Shown piece after piece: positions 10,495 to 22,925 of a stretch of 64,000 nucleotides of DNA. Each line of letters starts with the position of its first letter. Positions within the stretch are counted from its first letter, which is position 1. The notes under the pieces are model-generated. The model worked only from the letters and a program-made list of their open reading frames with translations. It searched no databases and was not told the origin of the DNA. This DNA comes from Glycine soja (lineage: Eukaryota; Streptophyta; Magnoliopsida; Fabales; Fabaceae): contig NC_041004.1 of the NCBI RefSeq assembly GCF_004193775.1, positions 6,161,309 to 6,225,308 on the forward strand. Direction: 5' to 3'. The position numbers and the translations under genes were made by a program.

Positions 10495-13400
10495 CTACCT
10501 TTATCAACTGTGGTGAACCCTTCTTTTTTTGTTCAGGTAAGTTTTGTTTTTAAATTGTGTTAGTTGTAGAATTTTCATTTTTCAGCAATCTTCTTGAATA
10601 AATTAGTAATTTATCTACCAAAGAGCAGATCAATTATATTGTACAAGTGGTTTATCTCTCTATTCATACTAGTATGCCTTGTCCCTTGAGAGTACCTTTT
10701 ATGTTTTCCAGTTTGCACAAGCAAAACTGCGTTGACCTAGTTGAATACATTCCACTGCTATATAGCTGAATCTTTCTGCTACACCTTCAAAACTTTTAAG
10801 AAAAATATATACTGTAGATTTCAACTTCTACAGTATGCAATTTCCTGAAATTTGTTAGTGTGAACTTTATTTTTTAAAACAATTCAAGTTCCAGGTCACA
10901 TATTGAGCTATAAAAGATTGACACTTAAAGAAAAGATTATGATATTTTAACACATTACAAACTTTGACATCCCCAAGCAGTAATCTTTGGATATGAAAAT
11001 ATTAATTATGATATTTAACACTCAGATGATTTTAAAATGTTTTATGCATGCAAAATATATCTCATATTTCTGTGTCGAGAGCATGCTTTTTTTTTTTTTT
11101 TTTAAATAGACATAAAAACATACACATTTCTATAATTATTATTTTTTAGTATATATGATGATGCCTTGTCTCCTTATATTTTGAAATCTGTTGTCAGTTG
11201 TCACATTATGTTATATAGGGGCTTATAGACAGTGTCCATGTCTATGCTTCATAAATGCTATACTTTTGCTGATTCATTTGGATCTATTCATCAAATCTTC
11301 AGTTTCAAATCATTACCAATGCAAGAACTCTGCTGGGTATTATATTCAAGCTCATTCACTATTCACATTCATTATTTGTACAAATTAAACCAAGCCGTGG
11401 TTTAAGAGACCAAGACTAAGTATCTTCCTAGTAACTCAGTTCATTTTGACTTTAGCCATTAAAAGTTTCCTTAGACTTAGTATTTTTCCCTCTCTCAAAG
11501 GATTTCAGGGGTTTGACATTTATCATATACTTTGCCTCGGAAGTAATAGCAAAGGACCATGAATTGTGCCCACCTGTGCAGGTGAGTGGAGGAAGGGAAA
11601 AATAGGAGATCTATGGTGTTCATTCCTGTTACTGTATTTTGGAATTTGGACAATGCGTGTATCTGTATGCTGTCCATATTCATGCTTCATGGGTGTTTGG
11701 TTGTGAATTGTCTTGCAGATTTATGAGTAATTATATCCCAGATTCTTGATAAAACTTAGCTACAATCCTTCTATTAGAAGACTTTACTGAGTGTGTTGGA
11801 GGCAAAGCCCTTTTTTGTACTATGGGAACACTTACCTGATAATATCATGATAATGGTAAAACATGAGGTTTTTATTTTTATTGGAAACATAAATTAATTC
11901 TGTTGAGATTGAGAATAATTCAGTCTGTCTTTGACATGAGTGTCCAGTTTTGGAGGGCTTATTTTAGTGGTGATCTCTCCAGAACATGAAACAAGGCAGT
12001 GTTTTTTGCAAGAATCATGTTGGCATATAACATTATGAGCATACATAAAACTTTGTAAAATCATTCTTATGTCCAGCAAGAATCTCTCATGATGCATATT
12101 GGTCAGATTACTTATGTCAAGTAGCTTCATGCACTCACTAATGTCGTGGTTGGAGAAAATAAATATTAAAATTCTGTGCATACATTGCATTCATATTGTC
12201 AATCATCAATGTAACAAGCTTATATTATATTATATGTGGCACAACAGTGAAGATTAGCAATGGACATTTTCAGCGTTCTGTGCCTGATCTGGATCATCAA
12301 CAGTTTCTTCTGGTCACTTGAAAAATGAGCATGCCTTTCTAGACCATTTGGTCGGCCTGTGGTATACATGCAGTCCAGCACTCCAGCTATTGTAGATGAT
12401 GTATTTAACTTTTTGATGACTCTTCAATCTGAAGAAGGCAGTAATTTTGCAGAGAAGTTGAATGATGTGGTCCTTCTCAATACAAGAATGATATGATGTT
12501 TTTTGATCCTCACCCTGTGGCATATATTCACTCCATGTAATGATATGCCAACTCTATTATGTATTGCATTTTCACCTTTAGTTGCTATGTCGTTTTCACA
12601 AGGTCACTTACAAGAGAAATGAAATCAACATGCATTGCGGTATTGTTAATGGTTGCTAACTTATCTTTCTACTCCATGTATAGTTGTTGCTGAAATGCCT
12701 ACCTTTGACAACTATGATTTAATAGCAGAAATTCTATTTTGCACTCGTCAAGTTATTTATTGGTAAATAACTTTGATTGGTTAGTGGTCTGACAATTCTT
12801 TTGTTAATTAGTCCAGAATGTTGCCTGCTTTTCCCACCACCTCGACGACCTTCTTCACCTCCCATTGTTGTGACTCTCCTGCCCTGTCGTGTGACATTAT
12901 TGCCTGAGTTTACTATAAAAAAACCACTAGGATCCCCAATAATTTTGCAAAATAGGGCAAAACCCTAGGTTATTCTTTCAGATACACCATTCATTAATCA
13001 TCGGGAACTATACATATAGGAATTAAAACCAGGACAAAGTGAGCCACTAATGAATGCTAAATATTGTCTGGAGCTTCAGAGTGCTTCACCAGATCTAGAT
13101 CTGGAGCTTCGATGCTCCAAAACAATGTCATCCTCGAAGATTCCATCATCCGCTCAATTCTGGAAGAGACTGACTCCATTACCCCCATTACCCCCATAAC
13201 TGATAACTGCTATTTTATCGTGGTGGCTCCAACAACCGTGATCTCACATGTCAACAAGAACCTCCTGTGGTTCCTCGATCCCCACAAGATCAAGCTTCCC
13301 TTTGCTGATGAGGTAACCCTTGCTTTCGCTCGAGTTCACGGTGGTAGCTGGAGTTATGAGGAGGGTTGTCGCCACCTACAACTTATAGATTTGGTGTTGT

Positions 13401-14259
13401 GTTCCTAGATCTGGTGTTGCGTTTTCATCTTCAAGATCTAGATGCTAGAACCCGGTTTTGGAGTTGAGTTCCTAGATCTAGCGAACCCATATTGGTGGTT
13501 TTGTTATTGGTTTTGAGGTCACAATTTTGGGTTTTGAGATTTGGTTTTGATTCTTTTGCTGAATGTTTATAGTGGATGTGGATTGTTGAAGATGAATAGG
13601 AACAACATAAAGATAATTATGGTTTTTAGTTGTTATTATGTTGAATTAATTAATTCAAAATTTGAAAGTTGACAGAAGAATAACATTTTAAACGGAAAAT
13701 GGAAAAAAAAAGATCAAAATGAAAATTTTGAAAACACAAATAAATAAAATAAAATATTTAAAATTTAATGTATCAAAGCATAATGGACCAAAAGAAAAAT
13801 TAAGCCTTTAATTTTCTATTAACTTATTTGATCTCTTTTGTTCTTGTGCTTGTGGCACAAACTTGATGTGAAGCAGGAATCGTGGTTCGGAGTTGCTTTA
13901 CAAAGCATGTTATAACCATATGCAAGGATCAAATATGAAATTTGAAATCATTTTTTGTTTAGGAAAATTGGTGCATGAATAATGACAGCAAATTCAGCAT
14001 CTCACCTTCTTAGAGATGTACCTATTTGGAGAATATCCATCGTTGTATTCAGTCTTCAGTCATATAGATGAAAGGAAGAAACGTCCATGAAATTAATTAT
14101 CAGATTATTGAGTAGAGATACAAGTCACTCCAAGTTGATATAGCCACGCATAAAAAAGCTAAAAAAAATACGAGAGAAGTACCATAAAATTAACTCATTT
14201 GTATTTGATTAAAATGATCAAAGATACAACAATAAGAGTATGTACATACTCTATTTAAA
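10495..14259. other. Gene-poor stretch downstream of the FAM175-like gene
   Basis: The first few hundred bases are probably 3' UTR and terminator. No conserved coding region was recognised. A 98-codon ATG ORF at 13112-13408 lies in a locally GC-richer block (about 12820-13560) that contains repeated AGATCTAGAT motifs. It has no known domain and could be a decayed gene fragment. The remainder is AT-rich. Confidence 0.5.
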
Positions 14260-14329
14260 GAACTTTTTTTTTGGCCAAAAATAGGCGTATAAGCGTATAA
14301 CTCCATTGCAACAAAAGAGGAATCTCAAC

Positions 14330-14715
14330 TAAGTTGACACCTTGGGGGAACCAAATCACACCCAAGGGAAACAAGAACTATGTAAATCTGTATAAGGCCC
14401 TTGCCTGTACCTAAGGAGAGATATGAATGAGATGGGGAGTTTCATCATGTATAACCAAAATTTTATGCACCAAAAGAGGCAAATTTGTTTGCACAAGCAT
14501 TTGCCTCACGATAAATATGACTAATTCTAAAGCTAAATGTTTTGGCTAGATTTATACACTTTATCCAGCGGTTGTATAGCGAGTTAGCGACCAGGGCACA
14601 CTATGATACTGTTTAAAAGCTTGGACAAGAAGGCTAGAGTCTAATTCTAGCCAACTCTTTTCCCCAGCAGTTTGGATGTCAAACATAGCAGTGAAAACCT
14701 CAGCTCTATTTATAG
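14330..14715 (-). pseudogene. RNase H-like (RVT_3) fragment of a non-LTR retroelement
   Basis: Read on the - strand, two adjoining frames resemble the RNase H domain found at the end of plant LINE-type polyproteins. The first holds SWLELDSSLLVQAFKQ then VPWSLTRY. The second, after a frameshift, holds CINLAKTFSFRISHIYREAN then ACANKFASFGA. The order of the ESD-like segment, the VPW segment and the HIYREAN..AD/NKFA segment is characteristic of this domain. Stops and a frameshift interrupt it, and no reverse transcriptase is visible next to it, so it is a remnant. Confidence 0.6.
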
Positions 14716-15712
14716 AACTCATTAGACCTAACAATTGTTTCTAACATACTGATAACAAACTAATTACCCTAAACAAAAATCTCATGAACATTGCTGAATA
14801 GACACACATAACTGAACTGCAGATCCAACACAATGACAAGACTGAACGTTTTGCAAATTGCAACACATCATAGGATAAGAATATTTTCAACTTACTGTCA
14901 TGTTGCCTGCAGGAATGATTTCTGGCTGCTTTATTCATGCCCACCAACCACTTTTAATCACATCCATGTAATTTATATTAGAGAACCAAAGTAGTGTAAC
15001 ATGCTGCAGACAGAAATTCCCCACTGGCAACATATCCCCAGAAATGTGTTTGCTCTGGACCAATAGGATTGGTCTAAAATACTCGGAAGCCATATGTTAA
15101 TACTACTACCTAAACAGAACTAGCATGTTAGATGTTTCAACATATACAAATTAACAAGAATATGTTACTTGTTATTATATGCTGACAAGTTTTTTGATAG
15201 GGTTTATTTCAGAATCAGGTAACACATTGTACAAGCAGAAAGTAAAGCTACAAACAATAACAATCTAAATAATATCCTAAAATAAGATAATATCATATAA
15301 ATCTAAACAACATACTAGAGATTTGAAATTAGAAATTTGAATTGTTTCCCAACAATGTGGAGCTAACCTAATGAATTCCCAAACATGCTTTTAACATGTC
15401 AGTGTTATGTTGCAGACTTGCAGTTAGCACAAAGTTGAACATAATTGTCATGAAATTAAAAGAGTGATATAAAGGAAAGTATGAATTCCAGTTTTCTTTT
15501 CATTGTCTCCTTACAGTTTCTTTCTTATTTTAAACACATGTCTCCACATGAGAAACAGAAGCTTATTGTCGTTTGTATAAGCACTCAGCAGCTCTACAGT
15601 ATAACTATAACAAGAATTCACATCAAAAAACTTATGTCTAAAGCAAACTGTGCTTCTTAACAACAAGAATGATATCAACAAGATAATAGGAAGCATTGGA
15701 ATGAAATACATA
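14716..15712. other. Spacer downstream of TNL-A, nothing recognised
   Basis: This is AT-rich sequence between the RNase H remnant and the 3' end of TNL-A. Short ORFs on the - strand have no recognisable motif. No repeat or RNA gene was seen. Confidence 0.5.
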
Positions 15713-15725
15713 GTATCAGATACTT

Positions 15726-15916
15726 CCATTTGTGGAATGAAGCTGTGATCTGCTGAGGATTTTGTTTGCTGAATGAAGCTGGTGATCTGCTGAGGTTTTT
15801 ATTCGTTGAATGAAACTGTGATCTGCTGAGGTGCTCATTTCTTGAACGAAATTGCGATGCTTTGTGGTGTTTATGTGTTTCCTGAAACTGTGATATGCTG
15901 AGGTGTTTATTAGGCT
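15726..15916 (-). repeat. 36-bp minisatellite at the 3' end of TNL-A
   Basis: Five degenerate head-to-tail copies of a 36-bp unit, on the + strand resembling GAATGAAACTGTGATCTGCT then GAGGTGTTTATT. On the coding strand the unit gives a 12-residue repeat following GVSLINTSAYHSF. One copy carries an extra G that shifts the frame. The paralogue TNL-B has only a single unit at the same place. Confidence 0.75.
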
Positions 15917-17875
15917 GACTCCCAACCCTTTTAACCCCACGTCCCTCTGACAAGCCACTGCTGCTGCCATTGCTTCAACCTTGATTTTAAACCTTTTCTG
16001 GTTTTTGGATCTATTGTTTAGGTAGTGAGAACATCATTGGTCGTAAATCACACACACATGATCTGATGCAGCCCAGACAATTGAGTTGGACATGTAGATG
16101 TTGATGCTATCCTTTTTACTTTCATCCTCATCATCACTCACAGTGATATAGAATGTAAGTCTAATAACCAATTATTGCCTTCACCATAGGACCGGATATA
16201 ACAAAGCTGAAAATGAAGCCCAAATGAGAAGAGTGTGGAGTAGAAGAGAGATCAACAATTATATAATCCTTTGTTGTTTTATACTCCAACCACTCTGGAA
16301 CGCTTCTTCCTGGATACACATACTTTACCTGATCAGATCCATAAGTACGATCATAATCATCAAAATTTTCATCTGGTGCAGATAAATGTTGGTATGCAAA
16401 TTTCCTCAAATTAATATGTGCATTTAGTTTAACAGCCTTGAGAGAATCTTCATCCAATTTCAAGCAATTCCAAAACAGAACTTCTTTTCTGTTTTCGTTG
16501 AGTTGTTGAGCAACTGATGGAAACAATACAGTCTTCAATGCTGTGCAATCTGTGGCGTCAGAATTTCCAGGGAAGTTGGAAGCTCTGTTAGTGTACAAAG
16601 CTCCTTAGACTTGTATACATTCAGATATTGCAGTCTTGTAAGCTTCTTGAAGCTTGAAGGCAAGCTTTCGATGCCACTTTCTCTTAGCTGCAGGATTTTG
16701 AGCTTGCTTTGACATCCAAAAGATGAGGTAAATGCATTGACACAAGTGGATGATAAATCTAGTTCAATCATATTCTCTGATGCCACTGAAAATTCCCTTA
16801 GCTTTTTGCATGACTCAAGGTTGAGATATCTAAGGGAGCTTAGGTGGTTCTTGCTGGTAATTTTTGTAAGGGAACAATAAGCTACAGACAATCTCTCAAG
16901 CCTGTTGAGAGAGAAAATAGATGGAGTCACACTAGTCAACCGAGGACAAAAATTGATATCCAGCACTTCAAGATTTGTGGCTTCTGAAAGGTCTGGCAGC
17001 TCCTTCAAGTTTTCAGAACCAGAGACTTTAACTTCTTTTAAATTCACCAAATTCTATGACAAGATAATACAAACGAAGACATATGAGCCTACGTTGTCAA
17101 TTTTGTAGTACTTGAATCAGGAAAATTATAACAGGAAAACATGTTTGTTTACCTGCACTCCATCCCAAAGTTTTTCCACTTGGTTATGTGACAAGTCTAA
17201 TATACCAGGTTTTCCACAGAAAAATTCTCTGGCAAGGATTTCAGAGGGTAATGCATCCAAGCAAGATATCTTAGCTCAACTGGGAAAGATTGAAGGCCGC
17301 AAGGAAGAAGAGGAAATCCATCTTGATTATATTTGCTAGGAAAATACAAAAATTGTAGTTTGTTCATCTTTTAGTAAATATGTGAGGGCTTAACTGCAGC
17401 TTCCTAATTACTGACAAGTCTGCCCTTATGCTTCTTATGGCCTCAGTCCCCTGCCATTACAGTCACAGGAAAACTTAAACATCACTAAAAGCCATTTTTC
17501 CCAACAAAATGATTTAAATGTTATAAAAAAACATGTAATAATTAATTTAGGTTTTACCTTGTTATATTTTAATACTTCGTAAGTATCATCGGGATGCATC
17601 AATTGGCTACGGTTTCCAGGGTCTACAATTGATTCTAGACGAACAATCTCCGAAGCCTTTTCTTGTATGATATCGTGCATAGATATAACATTATCTTCAG
17701 AAATGGTTATAAGAGCTTTATCTTTTAACCTTTCTAACCCAACAGCCACTGAATCATCTTTTTCACTGTCTTTCAATAAAACTTTTATGTGGTCCACTTT
17801 CATATTCAATCCCATGAAAAAACATACAAGATCTAAAAGAATCTTTTGTTCTTTGTGATCTAGATCATCATAACT

Positions 17876-17927
17876 CAATCTCATTGCATTGTAAACTTCC
17901 CCAATCTCATTGCATTGTAAACTTCCC
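17876..17927. repeat. Perfect 26-bp tandem duplication inside the TNL-A NB-ARC exon
   Basis: Two adjacent copies of a 26-bp unit, beginning CAATCTCATTGCATTG, lie inside coding sequence. Since 26 is not a multiple of three, the duplication shifts the frame between KNMP and the SYDDLD segment and creates an early stop. Confidence 0.9.
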
Positions 17928-18155
17928 CAAAAATGGCATGTTCTTAAGTTTGTCTAGCTGACTTTCCCAAACTTCCTTATCTTTCTCACAAAGAAGATGA
18001 CCCAAAACTTTAACAACTAATGGTATGCCTTGGAAATAGTTGACCACCCTCTTTAATAGCTTATAATACTCCATATCAAGATGATTTTGGTTAAAGGCAT
18101 ACAAACTCAAAAGCTCAAGTGCTTCACTAGAGTTCAATTCCCCAACATGATATAT

Positions 18156-18339
18156 TGTTGATTTTAGAAAGGTATGAAGAGTAGAGATAAAGGAACTCAG
18201 GGTATTTTGTAACTGCAGAAGGCTGTTTTATTGATCTGGAAAGCAAAGTACATTTTTCAAAGAGATACTAGAATATATAACAACATATCAGCATAACAAC
18301 ATATCCTGAAAAAATAGCAACAACTTAAAGAGTCAAACA
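18156..18339 (-). repeat. Copia-A 3' LTR
   Basis: On the + strand it runs from TGTTGATTTTAGAAAGG to GAGTCAAACA. It matches 31000-31234 with substitutions and indels. It is followed at 18340-18360 by the element's polypurine tract (read on the - strand). Confidence 0.8.
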
Positions 18340-18340
18340 G

Positions 18341-20907
18341 TCAACTCTCTTCCTTGACTCTGGAACCGCATACACCAAGCCTCTGCCTCAAGAATTCATA
18401 TCTAGCTTTAGGAAACGCCTTTGTTAGGATATCAACACTTTGTTCCTCTGTTGTGGAGTAAATTAATTTCACTTCTCCTTCCTTATGTGCCTCCCTGAGA
18501 AAATAGAGTTTTATCTTGAAGTGTTTTGTTTTGCCATGAAACATTGGATTATTTGAAATAGAAATTGCAGCTTGATTATCCACAAATATCTGCGTATTGT
18601 CCTGTTGTTCCATATGCAAATCTGTCATAAGCTTTCTGATCCAGAGAGCTTGATTTACAACAGCAGTTGCAGCAACATATTCTACTTCTACTGTGGATTG
18701 AGCTATTACTTCCTATTTCTTTGAATACCATGAAAAAATTCCAAAACCAAAGCTAAAAAGATAACCTGAAGTACTTCTCATATCGTCAGCACATCCAGCC
18801 CAATCACTATCAGAATAACCATGAAGTCTGAAGCTTTTAACATAATGGTATCTTATTCCAAAATCAATTGTGTCCTTAACATATCTAAGAACTCTTTTTG
18901 CTGCCTGAAAATGAATTCTACTAGCACAGTTCATGTACCTTGATAACAAGCTTACTGCATGCAAGATGTCAGGCCTTGATGCACTTAAATACATTAGGCA
19001 GCCTATAAGGCTCCTATACAGCTTTTCATCCACTTTTTCAGCTCCATCTTCTTTGCAAAACTTCTCCTTTTGATTCATTGGAGTTGCAGCTGGTTTGCAC
19101 CCAGCCATGTCGAACTTCTGGAGAACTTCATTTGGATATTTTCCTGGCAAAGAAATATTTCATTCTATTTTTGATACACTTGCATACCAAGAAAGAATGT
19201 CATCCTTCCAAGGTCTGTCATTTCAAAAGCATCTTTCATTTCTTCCTTGAACTTGTCAATATGCTCCCCGTTGCTTTCCGAAACCAGTAGATCATCAACA
19301 TATAGAGATACTACAAGTATTTCACCATCAGTCTTCTTCACATATAAAGTAGATTCACTTAAACTTTTTTTGAAGCCTAAGTTCACCAAGTGTGCATCAA
19401 TTCTGTTATACCATGATCGTGGTGCCTGTTTTAAACCATACAAAGCTTTCCTTAATCGATATACTTTCTCCTCCTGCCCTTGAACAACGAACCCTTCAGG
19501 TTGCTCAACAAAAATTTCTTCCTCCAAGTATCCATTTAAGAAGGCTGATTTCACATCCATTTGATGTATAATCCAACCGTTTTATGCAGCAAGAGACATC
19601 AACATTCTTATGGTTTCTAGCCTGGCAACTGGGGCAAAAGTCTCTAAAAAATCAACACCAAACACTTGAGCATATCCTTTAACAACAAGCCTTGCCTTGT
19701 ATTTGTTTACAGAACCATCCGGATTGAGCTTGGTTCTATAAACCCACTTGACACCAATCAATTTCTTGTCATTAGGTCTGTCCACCAATTCCCATGTTTT
19801 ATTTTTTTCAATCATTATAAGCTCCTCCTTCATTGCATTTATCCATTTCTGATCAGTTGTAGCTTCTTCATATCCCTCAGGCTCCATCACGGCAACATTA
19901 CACCTCTGGTAGATGTCTAAAAGTGATCTGGTTCCTCTCATGGGTTTTTCATCAACATCTTCATTCTCCTCTTGAAACTCAAACCTCTTATCATTTTTCC
20001 AATCCCAACTATCTGACTCCAGAAATTTGACATCCCTTCTGACAATTACTTTGTTGCTTTGTGGTAGGTAGATTCTATAGGCCTTTGAAGTTGAGTTATA
20101 ACCTACAAAAATTCCAGGTTCTGCTTTCTTGTCAAGTTTGTCTCTCTTTACTTGAGGTATGTAAGAGAAACATAGGCAACCAAATATCTTCATATTTGTT
20201 AGCTTTGGTTTGTAGTTGTGCCATGCTTCAAATGGAGTCTTTTTCTACAAAGCTTTTGTTGGCAACCTATTCGGCAAAAAAACTGTTGTGTGTGCAGCCT
20301 CTATCCAAAATTCCTTTGGCAGCCCTTTGTCATGAAGTAAACACCTTGTCATCTCCATAATTGTTCGATTTTTCCTCTCGACAACACCATTCTTTTGTGG
20401 AGTGTATGGTGCCGTCAATTGATGTTCAATGCCTGCATCTACACAAAACTTGTTAAATTTTTCAAAGGTATATTCAGTTCCATTATCGAACCTGATCACC
20501 TGCATCTTGCATCCACTTTGAGTTTCAACCCAAGCTTTAAACTTCACAAAGATGTCAGTAACATTAGATTTAAACTTCATAGAATAAATCCAACACATTC
20601 TTGAATAATCATCAATGAATGCAATATAATACTTACTGCCATTCAATGATGGTGTTTTCATGGGTCCTCCCACATCTGTGTGTACTAACTGCAGCTTTTG
20701 TGAAGCCCTCCAAGTCTTGTTTTGTTGAAAAGGAAGTCTGGTTTGCTTTCCATATTGGCAAACAACACATTTTGGAGGTAAATCTTCTAATTCTGGCATA
20801 TCTTTCACTATGTTGTTCTTTTTCATGAAAAGTAGTGCAACATGGTGAAAGTGCCCCCAATCTCTTGTGCCAAAGCATTGTATTATCATCCTCTTTATGT
20901 ACAGTTG
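18341..20907 (-). pseudogene. Copia-A integrase, reverse transcriptase and RNase H region (broken)
   Basis: This is the pol part of copia-A, in several frames. The integrase core lies at about 20245-20900 (FIDDYSRMCWIY, FDNGTEYTF and TAPYTPQKNGVVERKNRT). The post-integrase segment and RT start lie at 19582-20193 (MKIFGCLCFSYIP, GVKWVYRTKLN). RT continues at 19165-19560 (MDVKSAFLNGYLEEEIF, YGLKQAPRSWY, YVDDLL). RT end and RNase H lie at 18341-19150 (SLIGCLMYLSASRPDI, GYSDSDWAGC, FVDNQAAIS). Stops and frameshifts separate the blocks, so no functional polyprotein can be made. Confidence 0.9.
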
Positions 20908-22172
20908 CTTGCTGTGACACCCTCTACCCCGACATATATATAAATAAATAAAATATATTGGTAAACAAAAATCAAATGGGTAAAAGGTTCACATTCATTT
21001 CAATTACCAAATAAACTCATTAAAATTATATTCGGCTCAAAATAAGGCCGTCAATACAAAAATATTTTGTTAAATCAGTGAGGTGAAATAAAATAGACTA
21101 ACATCATAAAATTAACATAAAAACTTATATCCCAATGTCACATCTTATCAGAGCGTTGTGTCCCGACGTCCTTCAGCACAATATTCCTTAAAGCAGTTCA
21201 CCTAGTCATCTGCTCCCCCGAACACAAAGTTCAAGATCATCACAGGATCCAAACACAAACAACAAACTGGGAGTAAGTTATCACATTCCTAACTAATAGA
21301 GAAACAAGACAACTAGATATACATATCATATAAACCAAATAAAACTTACTTACATGTAATTCACGTAATTCCACCACTTTGTCATTCAAAGTTCACTTTT
21401 CATCCATCAATTACACTTTTCAATCATCAATCACATTACACAAGAATCACACGCTCTGATCAAGACATAATAACACCTCAATTTCATAATAAACAATTAG
21501 CAAGCGCATGAGACAATTATGCTAAGACTCAAGCCTACATGCAATGTGGTACCATGTCAGTGAAAAACCACCCCGGGGCGCTTAGGAGTACATAACAAGA
21601 CACACCACACAATGAGTTTGCCAGGTCACTCTCACTAAGTAAAATCATAGGGAGACCAGTCCGGGTCACGATGTTTTGCGAGAATGCTCCAACCATATGG
21701 GATCAGCATAGGCTTAAAGGAGCACTCAAACCCGATGACCCCCAAGGCCTACACTCCGAAGAGTCCGTCAGGGCCTCTCCCTCCTGATTCAGGTCCAACC
21801 CCTAAAATCATTTTAGCACACAGACACTGCTAGTGAATTATACAATACCCACGACCTCACACTCGTGTCTTAAACACGTACAACATATTGCGCTACAATT
21901 TAACACTGGTTCCTAAATAGGAACCTACACTTTCTCTTTAACACTGGTTCCTAAATAGGAAACCTACATTTTCTCTTTAACACTGCGCATTTACACTTTT
22001 CTCAAGATAACACTGGTCGGGTTATTGTACAATTCACAGCTTACAACACAAATAATGTCACATCAAGAATTAATCACACATTTATTCACAACCAAAACTC
22101 ATTCACAATTTCACATCTCATAATGTCACAATCCACCATCACATGTTTTCACGTATCTCACAATTCAACACC

Positions 22173-22177
22173 TATTC
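22173..22177. other. Target-site duplication TATTC of gypsy-1 (left copy)
   Basis: TATTC immediately precedes the 5' LTR and is repeated at 27800-27804 immediately after the 3' LTR. A perfect 5-bp duplication confirms the element boundaries. Confidence 0.95.
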
Positions 22178-22879
22178 TGGTACGAAAATTGACCAAGAGG
22201 AGTTGAAAATCAACACAAGTGACATTCAAAGGGAAGTTAATGGCGTGGGGGCTGTTTGGAATCCTCATCAAGGGCTGAGTTTAATTACTTGGCTATTTTA
22301 AGCATTTTCATCAGTTAAGACAAATAAAATTCAGCCATTCAAAACCTTTCCAAGATGGTTACAAAAGAAGCATAAATGGGACATTCAAGGCCTTAAATAG
22401 GCGTGTGGCTAATTATGGAAAAGGAATATCATGAGCTGATTGCATTAAGTCATTAATTGCATTTTATTACTAGTTTTATTGTGTTTAATTAGGCCTTAAT
22501 TGCATTTTATTACTAGTTTTATTGTGTTTAATTAGGCCTTACTGTTTTTCGGCCATATATGGATGTAATTTGATCATTTGCAGATCATTCAATAAACAAG
22601 AACAATTCAGTCCAATTAGAAATTGTGTTTACATTTTCGCCCGATTATTTACAAGCGTCGTCTTGAAAATAGTCCGATTAGCTCAATTGGTGTTGAGTGC
22701 TAATCTCGTATTAAGCTATTGGTGTAGTTTAATATTGCTTATTTTTCCTTGCTGATTTTCGTAAAAACCCAAACACACAAATACCAAAAATACTTAAAGG
22801 AATTCGACTAATAAGGGTGGTACCTAGTACCTTCGTTATTGGTTGTTTGCTTCCGTTACCACACTCTGATTTCGTATCA
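22178..22879 (+). repeat. Gypsy-1 5' LTR
   Basis: This 702-bp LTR has TG..CA ends. It contains an internal tandem duplication of about 50 bp (TTAATTGCATTTTATTAC repeated at about 22455 and 22498), present in both LTRs. It should carry the promoter and polyadenylation signals of the element. It is identical to 27098-27799. Confidence 0.95.
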
Positions 22880-22883
22880 TTAG

Positions 22884-22898
22884 TGGTATCAGAGCACG
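22884..22898 (+). promoter_or_regulatory. Gypsy-1 primer-binding site (tRNA-Met type)
   Basis: TGGTATCAGAGC lies four bases after the 5' LTR. This is the usual primer site of plant LTR elements, complementary to the 3' end of initiator methionine tRNA. Confidence 0.9.
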
Positions 22899-22925
22899 GT
22901 TCTGATTCCGTGTTACGTGACAACA

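Larger units (their letters stand above)
15717..18155 (-). pseudogene. TNL-A, 3' portion: end of NB-ARC, LRRs and C-terminal domain (broken)
   Basis: This is the downstream part of a TIR-NBS-LRR immune receptor gene cut by copia-A at 18156. Exon pieces are the NB-ARC end at 17558-18155 (IPLVVKVLG, then SYDDLDHKEQKILLDLVCFF, an ARC2 region and MHD-like MHDIIQE), a short LRR exon at 17153-17450, and the LRR plus C-terminal exon from 17053. Lesions seen by comparison with TNL-B: a 26-bp tandem duplication at 17876-17927; an insertion near 17368; a 1-bp loss near 17203; a 1-bp loss near 16558; a frame break near 16160; and a nonsense codon at 16034-16036. Splice sites are still recognisable. The tail ends in a minisatellite. 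Several independent lesions make it a pseudogene; a truncated transcript remains possible. Confidence 0.9.

Noticed and set aside
13112..13408. 98-codon ORF in a GC-richer patch
   Set aside because: There is no recognisable domain and no splice or neighbour support. It is kept only as a note in the spacer entry.
22522..22755. 77-codon ORF present twice (also at 27442)
   Set aside because: It lies in the non-coding LTR of gypsy-1 and is duplicated only because the LTRs are identical.
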